From the NCBI GenBank assembly GCA_037042185.1, contig JAXQJY010000031.1:682001-746000 (forward strand): a stretch of DNA of 64,000 nucleotides. Direction: 5' to 3'. Origin of the DNA: Sordariomycetes sp. S80-01Y (taxonomy: Eukaryota; Ascomycota; Sordariomycetes). A program made the position numbers and the translations under genes. The notes below the pieces were generated by a model. That model ran no database searches. It was not told the DNA's origin and saw only the letters and a program-made list of their open reading frames with translations. Positions 22,398-33,637 of this stretch are shown piece after piece (the first letter of the stretch is position 1; every line of letters begins with the position of its first letter).

Positions 22398-23794
22398 TGT
22401 GATTCTTGGACATTTGAGCTTTTCAGAACGAATGAGCCTTCCATCGCCGCCGAACTCTCTCTTATACTTGCTGAATATGTGACAGCTCTGTGAACACCTC
22501 GTCAGACTATGCGCACGTCCAGTGACTAGTGGAGCCATGAGTTCGTCCAGACGCTACCAGCGCAATTCGATGGCTTGTCTTGCTTAGCTGCGTCGAGCTT
22601 TCAACATGGGAGTGGCTAAAGCACTCTAGAAGGCCAATGAAGTCATGAAGACGAGAGATGGTGCTATCACCCAGCCTTCCTCCAGCTAGTGTAGGGAAGG
22701 GTGCGCGGAGAAAGTTGCGAGACTCCGCTGGGCCGACAGATGTTCGCCATTGAAATTTACACTGTCAAAGTCGCCGATAAAGTTAGTTCTCAGTACCCGA
22801 ATCCAGAATCGGCCTTTATGAAGATCACAAAGGATGTCTACTATGTTCAAGAGTTTGGGGTTGGTGCGAGTACTTTCCTAAATGGTATTCCAATCGCTCA
22901 AAGAGGACACTATTCCGCTCACAAAGTGCCTAACAGGCCTTACTGTGAATATATCTGAAGTCCCTTGGGATCCAAACTAAAAGCACAAAGAGCTCTGAAC
23001 AATTGCAGTTCCCGGTTGTTTTGTGGTCTTGCGGCTGGCGCACCTTCAATTGGTGAGGTGTTATCTAATGAACGGATCAAAGCAGCATTAGGTATGTACC
23101 GGTATTAATTAATATCAGAGAAGCCCTCATTTCTCACCCGCCCCTGCGCTTATTTATGTCATTACTCGCTCTGCAGTTGTGCCATCACTCGCTTTATAAT
23201 TATATTTTACCTCGTCCTGTAGTTATACTGTCACTTACCCTAATCGTAACACAAGTTGCCCGATAAGTTTGCTATCACTCGCCTCATAATGATACATTCA
23301 CTCGCCCTATAATCATACCTACAGCTACCTTACATTTATAGCATCACTCGGCCTACGACTGTACCTTTACTCAGCCTGCACTGTCTCTCACCAAATCTAA
23401 ATATCTCATTGAGTCGACGGTGTCGCGGGCTCTTTATGAGATTCATGGTACGTTCTACAAGTTTGAGAGGTTGCCTTTTATCCCCCGCCAAGAACCAGGC
23501 TGACAGATACGAAGTATACGACGCTTCCTAAACTGCCCATGCACAGCCAGTGGGCGCCCAATTGGAACCCCTGTTTCCTATGCGCATTTAATAATATGTC
23601 GACAATGAACCGAGGCCTCCATCCCTTTCTGGGACGAACTGCAATCACAGGATGTCCAATGTCGCCGGTTATGGCGGCCTCGCCCAGGTGGCCGAATCCA
23701 GCGGTACGCTCAAGAGCTGAAAATACCACATACTTCACGAAATTTCTGCTCCTGTCTCCTGCTTTCACTCTTCAACACTGAAAGCCCTGACCAA
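22398..23794. other. intergenic, AT-richer, holds a degenerate minisatellite
   Basis: No supported gene. A short plus-strand open frame at 22740-22958 has no motif I know. The stretch 23100-23400 is visibly AT-richer than its neighbours and contains the repeat listed separately. Confidence 0.5.
23158..23392. repeat. degenerate minisatellite, about 22-30 bp unit
   Basis: Loosely repeated units of the form TCACTCGCCYTATAATNATA, clear at about 23185, 23275, 23298 and 23344, with more divergent copies between and around them (TTACTCGCTCTGCAG, CCTCGTCCTGTAGTTATAC, TTTACTCAGCCTGCACTG). The copies differ at many positions, so the array is old. It lies between the decayed gene pair and the membrane-protein gene. 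Confidence 0.6.
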
Positions 23795-24930
23795 ATGTCG
23801 ACTTCGGTGATCAAACTAGGTCCACTGACCACGACATTTACACCCCCGCCAGAATGCTCGACGGCATTCTTGTACTATGACAGCGTTTTGGGAGTCAACG
23901 GTTACTGGGGCGAGAGCTGCGTCTCAGATGATGTGAAGGCGGCGGCCGTGACTGGTGTCTATGCCTCGTCGTGCTACCCCGAAGGCTGGGCCGGCCCGTT
24001 CGCTACCAACTACCGCGGTCACCCAGACCAGCTCGCCGTCTTCTCGCCCGGGCTGCACTGTCCGCGAGGCTGGACGAGCGCTTGCTCAGTTGAGCGCCAA
24101 ACCGAAGACGACGGCCCAACTGACACTCAATCGGCGTTTTGGAGCGTACTAGACGCTGGAGAGACGGGTATCGGATGCTGTCCAACGTGAGTGCACTCTT
24201 GGCTTCAAATGAGACACATTCAATATGTGCTGACACTGTTAGTGGTTACTCCTGCGCCACTCTGACTGATCTGGACTACCAGTGCGTCAAAACATTGACT
24301 GCAGGTGAAAAGGTTTCCGGGAGCTCAATATCTGGGGAGGACTGTGACATAAAGCCACTCACCATTTCGATTGAGGACAAGTTTATTAACAAAGACTTAT
24401 ATGCACCGCAGCTGAACCTGATTCAAAGTTCATCCAAGGAGTCCACTACAGCAGGGGCTGGGGGTAATTCGGATGGCAGTGGCGTCGATGGAGACAACTC
24501 GGGGTCCGGCTCACAAGGCCTGTCACAAGGCGCTACTATCGCCATTGGAGTTTCCGTTCCGCTGTTTGTGATTGCCATCGGTATTGCCGCGTTTTTCATC
24601 TTGAGACGACGCAAGAAGACGGCCCCGCAGCCTCAGGAAGTTATGGTTCCCAACGACCCCAGCATCAAGCCCGAGCTCGACGGTAACAGGACAGCATTTT
24701 CAGGGGCAACTTATGCTTGGGGGAAGCCAGAGATGGACTCAGGAACATCGATCACGGCTGTCGATGCGCGTTCGTCGGAGCTACAAGGGAGTGGCGTTCC
24801 TCCGCTACCGCCGCGGCAATACCAAGGCGGTTTCGCGGCACATGAGCTACGGGGGAGCGACTACACACCTCCTGAGCTATCGGCAACGGGTCGGATTCAC
24901 GAAATGGACTCTGGAGCGCGCCGAAGCTAG
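23795..24930 (+). CDS. Cys-rich single-pass membrane protein
   Basis: Two exons, 23795-24186 and 24243-24930, 359 residues. The first 150 residues are rich in Cys, Pro and aromatic residues (TTTFTPPPEC, YWGESC, SSCYPEGWAGP, SPGLHCPRGWTSAC, GIGCCPTGYSCA), suggesting a disulphide-bonded extracellular domain. A Gly/Ser-rich linker precedes one transmembrane helix near residue 240 (IAIGVSVPLFVIAIGIAAFF) and a basic stop-transfer RRRKK. The cytosolic tail of about 110 residues is rich in Pro, Gly and Ser and has a proline patch (VPPLPPRQY). There is no clear signal peptide, so the helix may act as signal anchor with the N-terminus outside. The layout recalls fungal cell-wall or surface proteins, but no function is assigned. 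Confidence 0.82.
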
Positions 24931-26039
24931 GAGAAGCTGAGTCTGCGGTATCCGGTAGTCCAGAATCACTACACAACATCAGGCGATAATGGGCTGTTCT
25001 AGCTATACATACATCTTCACAGCGTGTTGAGTAAATATCATTCTAGTATGGAGCCCATGGAGTTTTCCCAGTGTAGTTTCGCAAACTCGTTGTATGATTT
25101 ACCTAGTCGGGATGGATTGGAAGCTGTGACCTACGGTCAAGAATCAATACACCATGTGACAGTACGGTAGTCGTGGCCTATATTGGCACCTGATCAGCCC
25201 GGTTACTCATTCCGTCTGCTCAGTCCGCCTTATCATTGGCACCTTCGAGTCAGAGCCAAAGAGAACAGGAGCAATCCACATAGGGGCTTCACACCTGACC
25301 ACGTAGATCGATCAGACCGGACGAGTGGGAAGTGAGAAGGACCTGAGCTATCGAACAAACTAGGCAAGTTAGCAGTACAGGTTAAGTAGATGTTTTAGTT
25401 CGCAGTGGTGTATCGAGAGGAATGATCCTGATTGTGTCGCTGATCTGGGTGACTTGTCGGGCATGAAACATAGCCGACAGTCTCCTAAAGTTTCCTCGTC
25501 CCTGAAATCAGCGCCAGTCTCTCTCAAGACAGTCCTGCTGAGAGAATATTTGCTGGAGATATTGTACCGGCAGAAGTAGCTAATATACACTGGCCACTTG
25601 TTGGTAGCATCCCATTGGACCATGCACTTTGCCGATACGTTGTTGGCAGCGGACGCTAACCTCGATGTCAACACTCCGTACCAATATTTTTGCCCGTTCA
25701 ACGCATACCAGCCTGATGTGTTGGCTAGTCCTGCTGAAGCCAGCTATGTAGCGGTTCGCTTACAAATCCGAGATATACACAGCAGCCGCTGAAGGATGTA
25801 GCGAGAACCTCTGCCATAGGCTTGTGATGGGTTTCATAACAAAGCAGCAGATATCAGAAATCTTTCTCGATGGCAAGAACAGCGCATCTGCTCGTGAAAG
25901 CTCGATTTATAGTTTTCGTATGGTATTCCCCAGCGCCAAATCGCATCGTAGAACCTCAACCCAGAATCCAAAGAACGCCAGCCATGCAATCCTCGAGCCT
26001 TGTCGTGCCGCTTGAACCTTTTCCGGCCAATCCAGTTCT
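24931..26039. other. intergenic, one unrecognised open frame
   Basis: About 1.1 kb. Minus-strand frame 25767-25369 (open from just after a TAG) has a protein-like run, WYALNGQKYWYGVLTSRLASAA in part, then CMVQWDATNKWPVYISYFCRY and RETGADFRDEETLGDCRLC, with spaced cysteines. I could not link it to a start codon through plausible splice sites. It may be an exon of a small secreted Cys-containing protein or a remnant of one. Confidence 0.35.
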
Positions 26040-26389
26040 CTACATCTCGCGCTCATTCAATTCCTGCTTCTTCTCGTTGCGACCATCCGGGGTGTACTTC
26101 AGGAGCTTCTCGATCAGGTCAACGTGGGTCATGATCATGCGCCGGCAGCAGTAGCGCTTCAGGCCGAGTTCGTCCATTGCATCACTATCACAACAGCGTC
26201 AGTCGCAAAGTCCCGAAGAGTATCGCACTGTAAGATTTACCCATCGTTCTTGCGTGGATCGGCAATGAGCTGGAGGTATCGCTCCCAGAGGTCACCGGTA
26301 ACCTGCCACTGTCAGTGTCTTCACAAGATCAAGCATTGCAGGGTCAAACGAACCTTGCCACACGAGAAACAGCGGATCGGGATAATCAT
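26040..26389 (-). CDS. RPB10: DNA-directed RNA polymerases I, II and III subunit RPABC5 (Rpb10)
   Basis: Rpb10 is a small zinc-binding subunit shared by all three nuclear RNA polymerases. Three exons: 26389-26354, 26302-26241 and 26184-26040, 80 residues. The zinc site is CFSCGK at residues 7-12 with CC in KRYCCRRM. The strongly conserved block [20 protein letters not shown], with A-M for A-L before it, is followed by [10 protein letters not shown]. The C-terminus has a short charged extension ([12 protein letters not shown]) usual in fungi. The first exon is only 12 codons and uses a GTTCGT donor. UTP17 is divergent, 310 bp away. Confidence 0.97.
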
Positions 26390-26699
26390 CTTGACGAGTG
26401 ACTCTCGGTGCGCGGAGAAGGATATTGCAGAGAAGTATGAATCGTGAATGCTAAAAACTGACGCGCTTTGTCTCGAAGGTCGAAAGGGAAGAAAATCTAC
26501 GGCCGGAGTTTTGCCGCCGCGCCAAACTTTCTTATCTTATCAGCCAGCCGAAAAGTTCATGGTCAATTTTTGGCGGGACCAAAATTTCTGACGGCGACCG
26601 ATGTGCACATCGACTTGCACTCATTGCGACGGCGACGACATTCAAATCTTCGACCGACCGACCGAGATTAACGAGTCGAACGTCTAATCAGTCGTCATA
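26390..26699. promoter_or_regulatory. shared divergent promoter of RPB10 and UTP17
   Basis: The 310 bp between two start codons serves a polymerase subunit and a ribosome-assembly factor. TTTTTGGCGGGA at 26567-26578 resembles an E2F/MBF-type element and AAAATTT at 26581-26587 resembles the core of the RRPE element of ribosome-biogenesis genes. Both matches are short and were judged by eye. No TATA box is evident, as expected for housekeeping genes. Confidence 0.5.
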
Positions 26700-29605
26700 A
26701 TGGCCGGCGGTAAGAAGGGTTCTAGCGCTGCCAATGACCTGAATAAGAAGCGGAAACGCGAGGCGAGCGATGCGCAGACGAAGTCGAAGCGACACAGAAA
26801 AGAGACAAAGGGCGCGGGCGTCAATGGAAAGTCACAGGAGAGCAACGAAACTGCGCTGATCAATGGCGCTACTTCCATACAGAGCTTGCTACCGGTAGAC
26901 GAGAATGAGGCCGAGGGCTGCTGGAGGGTGTCGAAGCCTATGGGTGGTAGGATGCTCGACATCGATCCCATTCTCACGGCTGATGAGCAGTAAGTTACGG
27001 ACTCGGGAGGACTCTTGAGCCGGAGACTAACAAACGCAGGTATCTGGTCATCGCCTACAACACCTCTATTCAAGTTTATTCGGCCGCCGATTCACTCCTC
27101 GTCCGGAGAATACCCATCGTCACCCTGGACAGCCAGTCTTCAAAGACCGAGACACCCGCCGCCATAGTATCTATGCGCCAATCGAGGAGCTCATCTCAAC
27201 ATATCTGGGTTGCATGTAACGATGGGCGGATATTCTGTCTTGATTGGACCAAGGCGAACAAGGGCTTGCTGCCAAGCTTTACTACCAAGTCGAAGACGGC
27301 GCGCGCCATGTCGGTAATTCCCATCAAGAGCAAGAACGTCCAAGATGCTGTTCTTGTGCTGGAAACATCAGAAAAGCCACATGCAGTGGATCTAGTGGCC
27401 TACACGAAGTCAAGCGACAACGCTGTGGACAAGGATATCTTCAACATGAAGAAGTCAGGTTTCGGACTGCAGCTGCTTGAGACGAGCGAGGACGGCCTGC
27501 ATATCATAGGTGCTGTAAACGACCGTTTGTTCGTTGGTGTGACTAGCGCAGCTCAGTTCGAGAGCTTCGAGGACGTTCAGTACGAATTCTTCTCATTCGA
27601 CACACCCGATACTATCGCCTCACTCGACGTCAGGACAAAGGATCCAAGCTCAAAGAAAGCCAAGAACCGCACTTCCAAGGTTGTTGATGTGCTTGTTGGC
27701 GGGGCAAGAGGTGGTATTTACATGTACCGGGACCTGGTTGCCCGTTTGGAGGGCGCCGGCAAATCAAAGGCTGAGGAGTTGCTGCAGGCTCAGAAGTACC
27801 ACTGGCATCGCAAGGCGGTACACTCAGTCAAGTGGTCACGAGACGGAAACTACATGATTTCCGGTGGCTCAGAAAATGCTCTTGTCATGTGGCAGCTCGA
27901 CACCGGCAAGAGGGATTACCTGCCCCATCTTTCGGGAAGCGTTGAGAACGTCGTTGTATCTGCGGCTGGCTCGTCATACGTGGTCCACCTCGACGACAAT
28001 TCTGTCATGGTCATCTCAACGTCAGAGATGAAGCCCACGGCATACGTGTCTGGTATCCAGTCAGCATCCGTCAACGTAGAGATCCCCAAGGACTTCCTTG
28101 TACGACGGAACTGGGAATCGCCAGTGGAGGTTCGGCGCAGGATTCCAGCTGCCATCCGTCCTGGGCACTCGTCGAAACTGCACGTCTGCGTGGGCAACGG
28201 CATGCAAGCAACCGTCAGCGGCGACTTCTCAGCCCCTTATCTTCAGTCCTTCGACCTCGAGACTTTCACCAGCATCACAAGACAGCCTTTGGCACGCACA
28301 CAACCAACCGACGTCAACATGACCAACAAGGGCACAGTCATTGACGAGCCCGTCGTTACGCACATGTCTTTCTCGGCCAATGGCAGGTGGCTGGCGAGCG
28401 TCGACGATTGGAAGCCGGCAGGACGGGATGTGGAGAACGTCAGTAGCGAACTCCAAGATCAGTTCCTACGGGAGAGGCACGAGGTGTACCTGAAGTTCTG
28501 GGATATGCACACCGAAGATGGCTCTGCCGCTCTGACCTCCAGGATAAATGCACCCCACGCGACCATTCACCCAGAGTCTGTGCTTGACCTGGTGGCAAGC
28601 CCTGTATCGCCGTCCTTTGCGACGATTGGGAGCGATGGCATGGTGAGGATATGGCGTTCCAAGGTGCGGTCACAAAATGGCATCATTGTCAAGGGCCTCA
28701 ATGGCCAAGAGCTGTCGTCCTGGAGCTGTGCCCAAGTCATCCCGGTCGGTGATGGTCTCGGGCAGGAGGTTGCGGTGGAATCGGCCAATTTGACCGGATC
28801 ATCACAGCCTCAAGGATCACTGTCGTTCTCCGAAGACGGCTCGACTATCTTCGCAGCCTTTGGACACGCTGACACTGGCGTCGTGAGCGTCATCGACGCC
28901 GCATCGGGAGAGACGATTAAGACGCTCGAGGGGCTGTGGGCTGGGCAACTAAAGTCCATCGAGGCGCTCTCCCCGTTCTTGGTGGTTCTCTCCGATGAGC
29001 TTCGCGTTTACGATGTAGTGGGCGATGAACTTCGCTATGGCGTTAAGCTACCCGCTACGTCAAACGACATTGTCCTCCTGCAGGCAGACCGCAGGTCAAA
29101 GCACTTTGCCGTTGCGTTCCCCGACGGCCAGCGATCAAGTGTCGGCATATTCGATCCTGAAGAGCCAGAACCTCTCCTCGTCCGAAGCATCCCACACAAG
29201 GTAGTCAGCCTCGTCGCCCCGCCCGACACAGCAGGCTTTGTTGCCCTGGATGACTCGGCCCAAATATGGACCATTTCCGAAGAGTCCAGCACCTTGTCTC
29301 TAGCAGCAGCGCAACCGCTCGAGGATCTCCGCCTCGACGGCCCTATCGTTGATGGCGATGGCATGGGTGCAATCATCGGCGAGGGCATGGACATGGACAG
29401 TGACGACGAAGCAGAGCAGGCAAATGGCCAGCCCGACGTGGATGTGGATATGGATGACAGCACGCACGCCAGCGTCATCGCGCCGCAGCATCTGGCTGAG
29501 ATCTTTGACGCTGCGCCGCCCTTTGCCGGCCCTTCAATCGAGGATTTGTTCTACAAGGTTACGAGCCTGGTGGGATCGAAGCCTCTAGTGGCAGCTTCGG
29601 AATGA
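26700..29605 (+). CDS. UTP17: U3 snoRNP / SSU processome WD40 protein Utp17 (Nan1, WDR75)
   Basis: Utp17 belongs to the t-UTP (UtpA) subcomplex that loads on nascent pre-rRNA in the nucleolus. Two exons, 26700-26989 and 27040-29605, 951 residues, a normal family length. The N-terminal 60 residues are basic (KKRKREAS, KSKRHRKE), a likely nuclear/nucleolar signal. WD40-like blades follow: YLVIAYNTSIQVYSAADSLL, HSVKWSRDGNYMISGGSENALVMW (the best blade), THMSFSANGRWLASVDDW and PSFATIGSDGMVRIW. The C-terminus is acidic, with SDDEAEQ and DVDVDMDD. The intron splits a Gln codon (CA|G). It diverges from RPB10. Confidence 0.88.
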
Positions 29606-29800
29606 GTGGCGACACGCGAGACCGACAATGGTCCGGTGTGGGGAAGCGGAGGGGTTGGCGCGATGGCGCCATGCGGGCTACCCTTTGGTGATGGCATTTA
29701 AAGATCTTAAGATACCTTGCATCAATACAGGCGTTGCATCTTTCACCTCCCTTACGTTCATCTCACCAACATTCAGTGAAAACTTGCTACGGTGTTCGCC

Positions 29801-31065
29801 ATGTCGTTCACATCCATCCCCATCCTGGATCTGAGCCAGGCGGGTGACCCAGCCACCAAGCCCGAGTTCCTCAAGCAGCTTCGCCATGCGCTCATGGAAG
29901 TGGGCTTCCTGTATCTCAAAAATGTGGGAGAACCAGAGACCATGTTCCAGGAAGTCATCAACCAAGGGAAGGCCTTCTTCGACATCCCTACGGAGGAGAA
30001 GTATGTACTGCCTGTAAGCGTCACGGCGCCGGGCTCTGATCTCACATCCCTCATCAACCTACGCGTGTTAACATCCCAAGGTTAAAAATCGAGATGAAGA
30101 ACGCAAAGTCCTTCCTCGGCTACTCGCGCCTCTCTGCCGAGATCACTGCCGGTGCAACCGATCACCGCGAGCAACTCGACCTCGCAACCTCGCATCCCCT
30201 CCCATCCGCCTCTGACCCGTTGTACTACAACCTGCTAGCGCCGAACCAATGGCCCAGTGAATCCGTCATCCCGGGGTTCAAGTCCATCTACCAAAAGTAC
30301 ATGACCTCGATGGGCGCGATGAGCATCGCCTTCACCAGCCTGATAGCCGAGGCGATCCAGCTGCCCGCCGACGCCTTTGACAAGTACTTCGCCGGCGAGG
30401 ACCAGCACCACAAGCTCAAGATCGTCAAGTACCCGGACCTGAAAGACCTTGGCTTCAAGGAGGGAGAGCAGGGCCAGGGCGTGGGGCCCCACAAGGACAG
30501 CATGCTGACAAGCTACCTGCTGCAGGCCAGCGAGCACAAGGGCCTGCAGGTTCAGAACGTCAAGGGGGAGTGGATCGATGCGCCGCCCATCCCGGGCACG
30601 CTCGTCGTTGCCATCGGCCAGGGGCTGGAGGCACTGACGCAGGGCGTGTGCGTTTCCACGACGCACAGAGTCCTCTCCCCCGCTGCGGGCTCGGGGGCGA
30701 GGTTCTCGATTCCGTTCTTCCAGGGCGTTGACCTGGATGCGGACTTTGATGATCTTGAGGAGGTTGGCGTGGGAGCCGTGCCGGAAGAAGTCAAGGAGCA
30801 GAGGAGGCAGATTGTGGAAGCCAACGGAGGGCAGAGGATGGATGATGTGGAGTTCACTTTTAGGAAGGGCGGGAAGTCTAAGACTCTAGGAGAGGCTACG
30901 CTCAGGAATAGGGTGAAGAGCCATCCGGACGTGGGGGAGAGATGGTATCCGGACATCTTGAAGGACATTAGAGAGGAGCAGAGGCAGGCTGCCGTGGCGA
31001 GCAATGGAGTTGCTTCCGGACAAGTCACCTCCAATGCTCCGCCCAAAGCCGTCGAGGCTCACTGA
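29801..31065 (+). CDS. 2-oxoglutarate/Fe(II)-dependent dioxygenase (isopenicillin-N-synthase-like)
   Basis: Soluble non-haem iron oxygenase of the DIOX_N plus 2OG-FeII_Oxy type; these hydroxylate or desaturate small molecules. Two exons, 29801-30000 and 30081-31065, 394 residues. DIOX_N: PILDLSQAG, HALMEVGFLYLKNVG, FFDIPTEEK, LGYSR. The catalytic domain has the iron ligands H-x-D in GPHKDSMLTSYLLQ and the distal His in STTHRVLSP, followed by the 2-oxoglutarate-binding R-x-S in ARFSIPFF. All are present, so the enzyme should be active. The ATG at 29801 starts SFTSIPILDL. The C-terminal 90 residues are an extension common in fungal members. The substrate is unknown and no biosynthetic cluster surrounds it. 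Confidence 0.92.
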
Positions 31066-31235
31066 CAGCATACAATCGACAACGTTGCTTGATCTTTTTG
31101 GATTTCTTGCTGTTCATCGCTCTTTCATTCGTAAATATGTGCTTCGTAACGCCTCGCTAACTCAACACCTCGCCCACCCCATCGTCAACCCCATGCACCA
31201 CGTTCCGTCGTTTCGGTCTCGTCGCGATCCCTTGT

Positions 31236-31673
31236 TCACATGACAAACGTGGGGAAGCACTCCTGCAAGTTCTTGCCGTGCTTGTTCTCAGCGTGCTCCG
31301 TCAATCTGCAATCTCTGTTAGTCCCGTCCCATCCCATTTGTCCCTTTATCTTCGTCGGGGGAACGTACTGCGGCGCCTTCGAGGTCTTGAGGAAAGTCGA
31401 CTTGCAGATCACGCACTGGATGTCGCAGGCCTGGACGTTCTGCACCCATCGTCAGCTCACGTTGCTCATTGTATGCGTCGAAGGTAAAGAGGATCGTACG
31501 GCTTTCGTCTGCGACTTGGCGACCTTGCCTGCGTCCTTGGCGTTGCGCTCGCGCTTCTGCTGGGCTCTGTTTCCCTGTTGGCGCGAGGAGTGTCAGCGGG
31601 GTTTCCGAGATGGGATTGTGGGATGCGGATTTCCAAGGGTCCGGCGGACGGCGGGGAGACGAACGTTACCCAT
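31236..31673 (-). CDS. small zinc-binding protein, ZNF706 / At2g23090 type
   Basis: Four short exons: 31673-31665, 31574-31500, 31439-31369 and 31305-31236, 74 residues. The basic N-terminus MGNGNRAQQKRERNAKD is the 4F5/SERF-like part and IQCVICKSTFLKTSKAPQL with EHAENKHGK supplies the C2H2-like zinc ligands (C-x2-C, H-x4-H). The first coding exon is just three codons with a GTTCGT donor. Every phase joins correctly. Members are small conserved eukaryotic proteins of poorly known role, with links to translation and stress in animals. It converges with the dioxygenase gene, 170 bp between stops. Confidence 0.92.
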
Positions 31674-32710
31674 AGCTGCGGCCTGGAGTTGCGGTTGATT
31701 CGAGGAGGAAGTGGGAGTATTGGCGACTGTGCTGATGGGAGGAGCGGCGGTGTCGAGGAGTGGGAGGGAAGAGAGGTAAGACGGCGATGGGACGTTGGGC
31801 GTCGGGTTTTTTTTCTCTCTCGCAGAGGCTGAGGCGCGCCGAGACCGAGTCGTGATAACGCCGATCGGGTGTGGCCGTGCGCTAACCCGATTAAGACACC
31901 TGAAGTGGTGTTAGCCACGGCATCCAACGACTCGAGATGTGCTCTTTCGTTGAAGTAAAGGGACCTCATTAATTAGATTCAGAAGTTCACATCGAGACTT
32001 TTTGTGTTTGAATGTTAACAATCCACTATGTCGAGTACCCACTCATGTTGATAGCCAGCAGTCCATGCTGAGCGTAGACAACGAAAAGGAAACAAAGACC
32101 CTCGATCCATATCGTGAGACGGCTCTAGCTAATGGGAGGTGGAACAGGATCTAAAAGCCCGAAGGTCGGTGTTTACAAGCACTATAGATCGTGGTGATCT
32201 ATTTTACTTGCTCTGCTGTATATTTGAGCTCTCTGAGAAGACGCGTGTAGGTGTTCGTCACGATGGGAGTCTTGGGAACGGATGTGCTTGTGTCGTCGGG
32301 GCCGTCGCTGAAACCCTGTGTTCTTCACTCCGTAGACCACCACGAATCTCTAGCTTCTTTTGCCTGTACTAGACTGACTGATTGCCGTTTGGCACGGTTT
32401 TGAATCACGTGCCCTACCCGGACTGGTCTCGCACATAAGATGCTCGCTTCTTATTTACAGAGTCGCCTTTTCCGGGGGTGGAGCTATGTTTGGGGACAGA
32501 ATGTCACTCATTAGATCTCGAAGTGGAATCTCTGACAGTAGAAAAACCCTGCTGACTACTTTCTGTTGTCTGAGGGACCGAACGCAAGTAAAACCCCTCA
32601 GGCGTTCGTCGTCACCAAGGGAGCACGCGCGGTACGGTCGATGACTTTCATTTCACTCGCTTTTGTAACACTCTTCTGCCTTAATTCATTCTGTGAAAGT
32701 ATTTGGTCGC
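31674..32710. other. intergenic, nothing recognised
   Basis: About 1.0 kb upstream of the small zinc protein and downstream of the hydrolase stop. Short open frames only, with no motif. Confidence 0.5.
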
Positions 32711-33637
32711 CTAAACGAGAGACTTTCCGAAGAAATCAATCAACTTCGGACCAGTTTCACTCAGATCATCGTAAAGATCAAAGTGGTTCTTCCCGCCCAC
32801 AACAAAGAATTCTTTGGGCTCCCTAGCCTTCGCAACCGTATCCCTACTGTAATGGAGGGTTTGAGCCTTCTCGCCCGCAATCATGAGCAGCGGGCGGGGA
32901 GAGATGAGATGCTGGAACTGGAACGAGTCGTACGGGACCATGAGGTCGTAGCTCGACAGCGGCATCTTCTGCGTGGAGCGTTCATGGTGTCCTCTCCCGG
33001 TGCCGTAGTACTCTGAAGCGTCCTTGAAGAAGGGATCTGCGTCGGCAGGGAGCTTCCCAGGCCTGGAGTCGAACATGGCTTGGACCTCGGGGGGGTTTCC
33101 TTGTGCCGTAGCCGTTCGCCATTGCGCGGCAGCTTGGAGGGCGCCGGAAATGGCCGTGAGGTTTTCCTTCATGCCCTCGTGCACACCCCCATTGCGTGTC
33201 ATGGCTCCGACGCAGGCGGCGCTGACGGTAGCGAGGGCCTTGATTCGGGCGTCTGACTGCGCAGCGTAGGATGTGTAGCCGCCAGAGGCGCATATGCCGA
33301 GGACACCGATCTTTTCGGGGTTGACGAGCTCTTTCTGAGTGGTCAAGTAGCTCACAGCTGCCTTAACATCCTCCGCGCGCTGGGAGGGGTCCTCAAGACC
33401 GCGGGGCTCGCCGGTGCTCTCGCCCTGGTAAGCAGCATCAAAGGTGAGGGCGTAGAAGCCGGCTTTGGACAGGGCGCGAGCATAGTCGGCAGACGTCTGT
33501 TCCTTGACTCCGGTCATTGGATGCGCGATGACCACCGCTGCCCCTTTACGATCAGGCGCCCCTGGGGCTGGGGAGAACAGCTCGCCGCTGACATTCAGCA
33601 AGGAGGAGGGGAATTGAACTTTAGATGGTGAGGCCAT
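32711..33637 (-). CDS. alpha/beta hydrolase (dienelactone-hydrolase / YcjY-like)
   Basis: Single exon, 308 residues. The fold is visible in order: AAVVIAHPMTGVKEQTS (oxyanion region after the first central strand), YALTFDAAYQGESTGEPRGLEDP, and then KIGVLGICASGGYTSYAA near residue 110, the nucleophile elbow, where Ser in CASGG or Cys in GICAS could serve. The catalytic His is probably in GGKNHFDLYDD near the C-terminus. Related fungal proteins are hydrolases of unknown specificity, some next to polyketide genes. There is no signal peptide. The ATG at 33637 gives ASPSKVQFPS. The gene stands alone; a CT-rich and CTA-repeat-like upstream region follows. Confidence 0.85.
   Translation of the reverse strand: MASPSKVQFPSSLLNVSGELFSPAPGAPDRKGAAVVIAHPMTGVKEQTSADYARALSKAGFYALTFDAAYQGESTGEPRGLEDPSQRAEDVKAAVSYLTTQKELVNPEKIGVLGICASGGYTSYAAQSDARIKALATVSAACVGAMTRNGGVHEGMKENLTAISGALQAAAQWRTATAQGNPPEVQAMFDSRPGKLPADADPFFKDASEYYGTGRGHHERSTQKMPLSSYDLMVPYDSFQFQHLISPRPLLMIAGEKAQTLHYSRDTVAKAREPKEFFVVGGKNHFDLYDDLSETGPKLIDFFGKSLV

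Noticed and set aside
13217-24930. A secondary-metabolite or catabolic gene cluster
   Set aside because: Mannosidase, transporter remnant and surface protein lie close together, but there is no backbone enzyme, regulator or shared promoter pattern, and a NACHT gene separates them.
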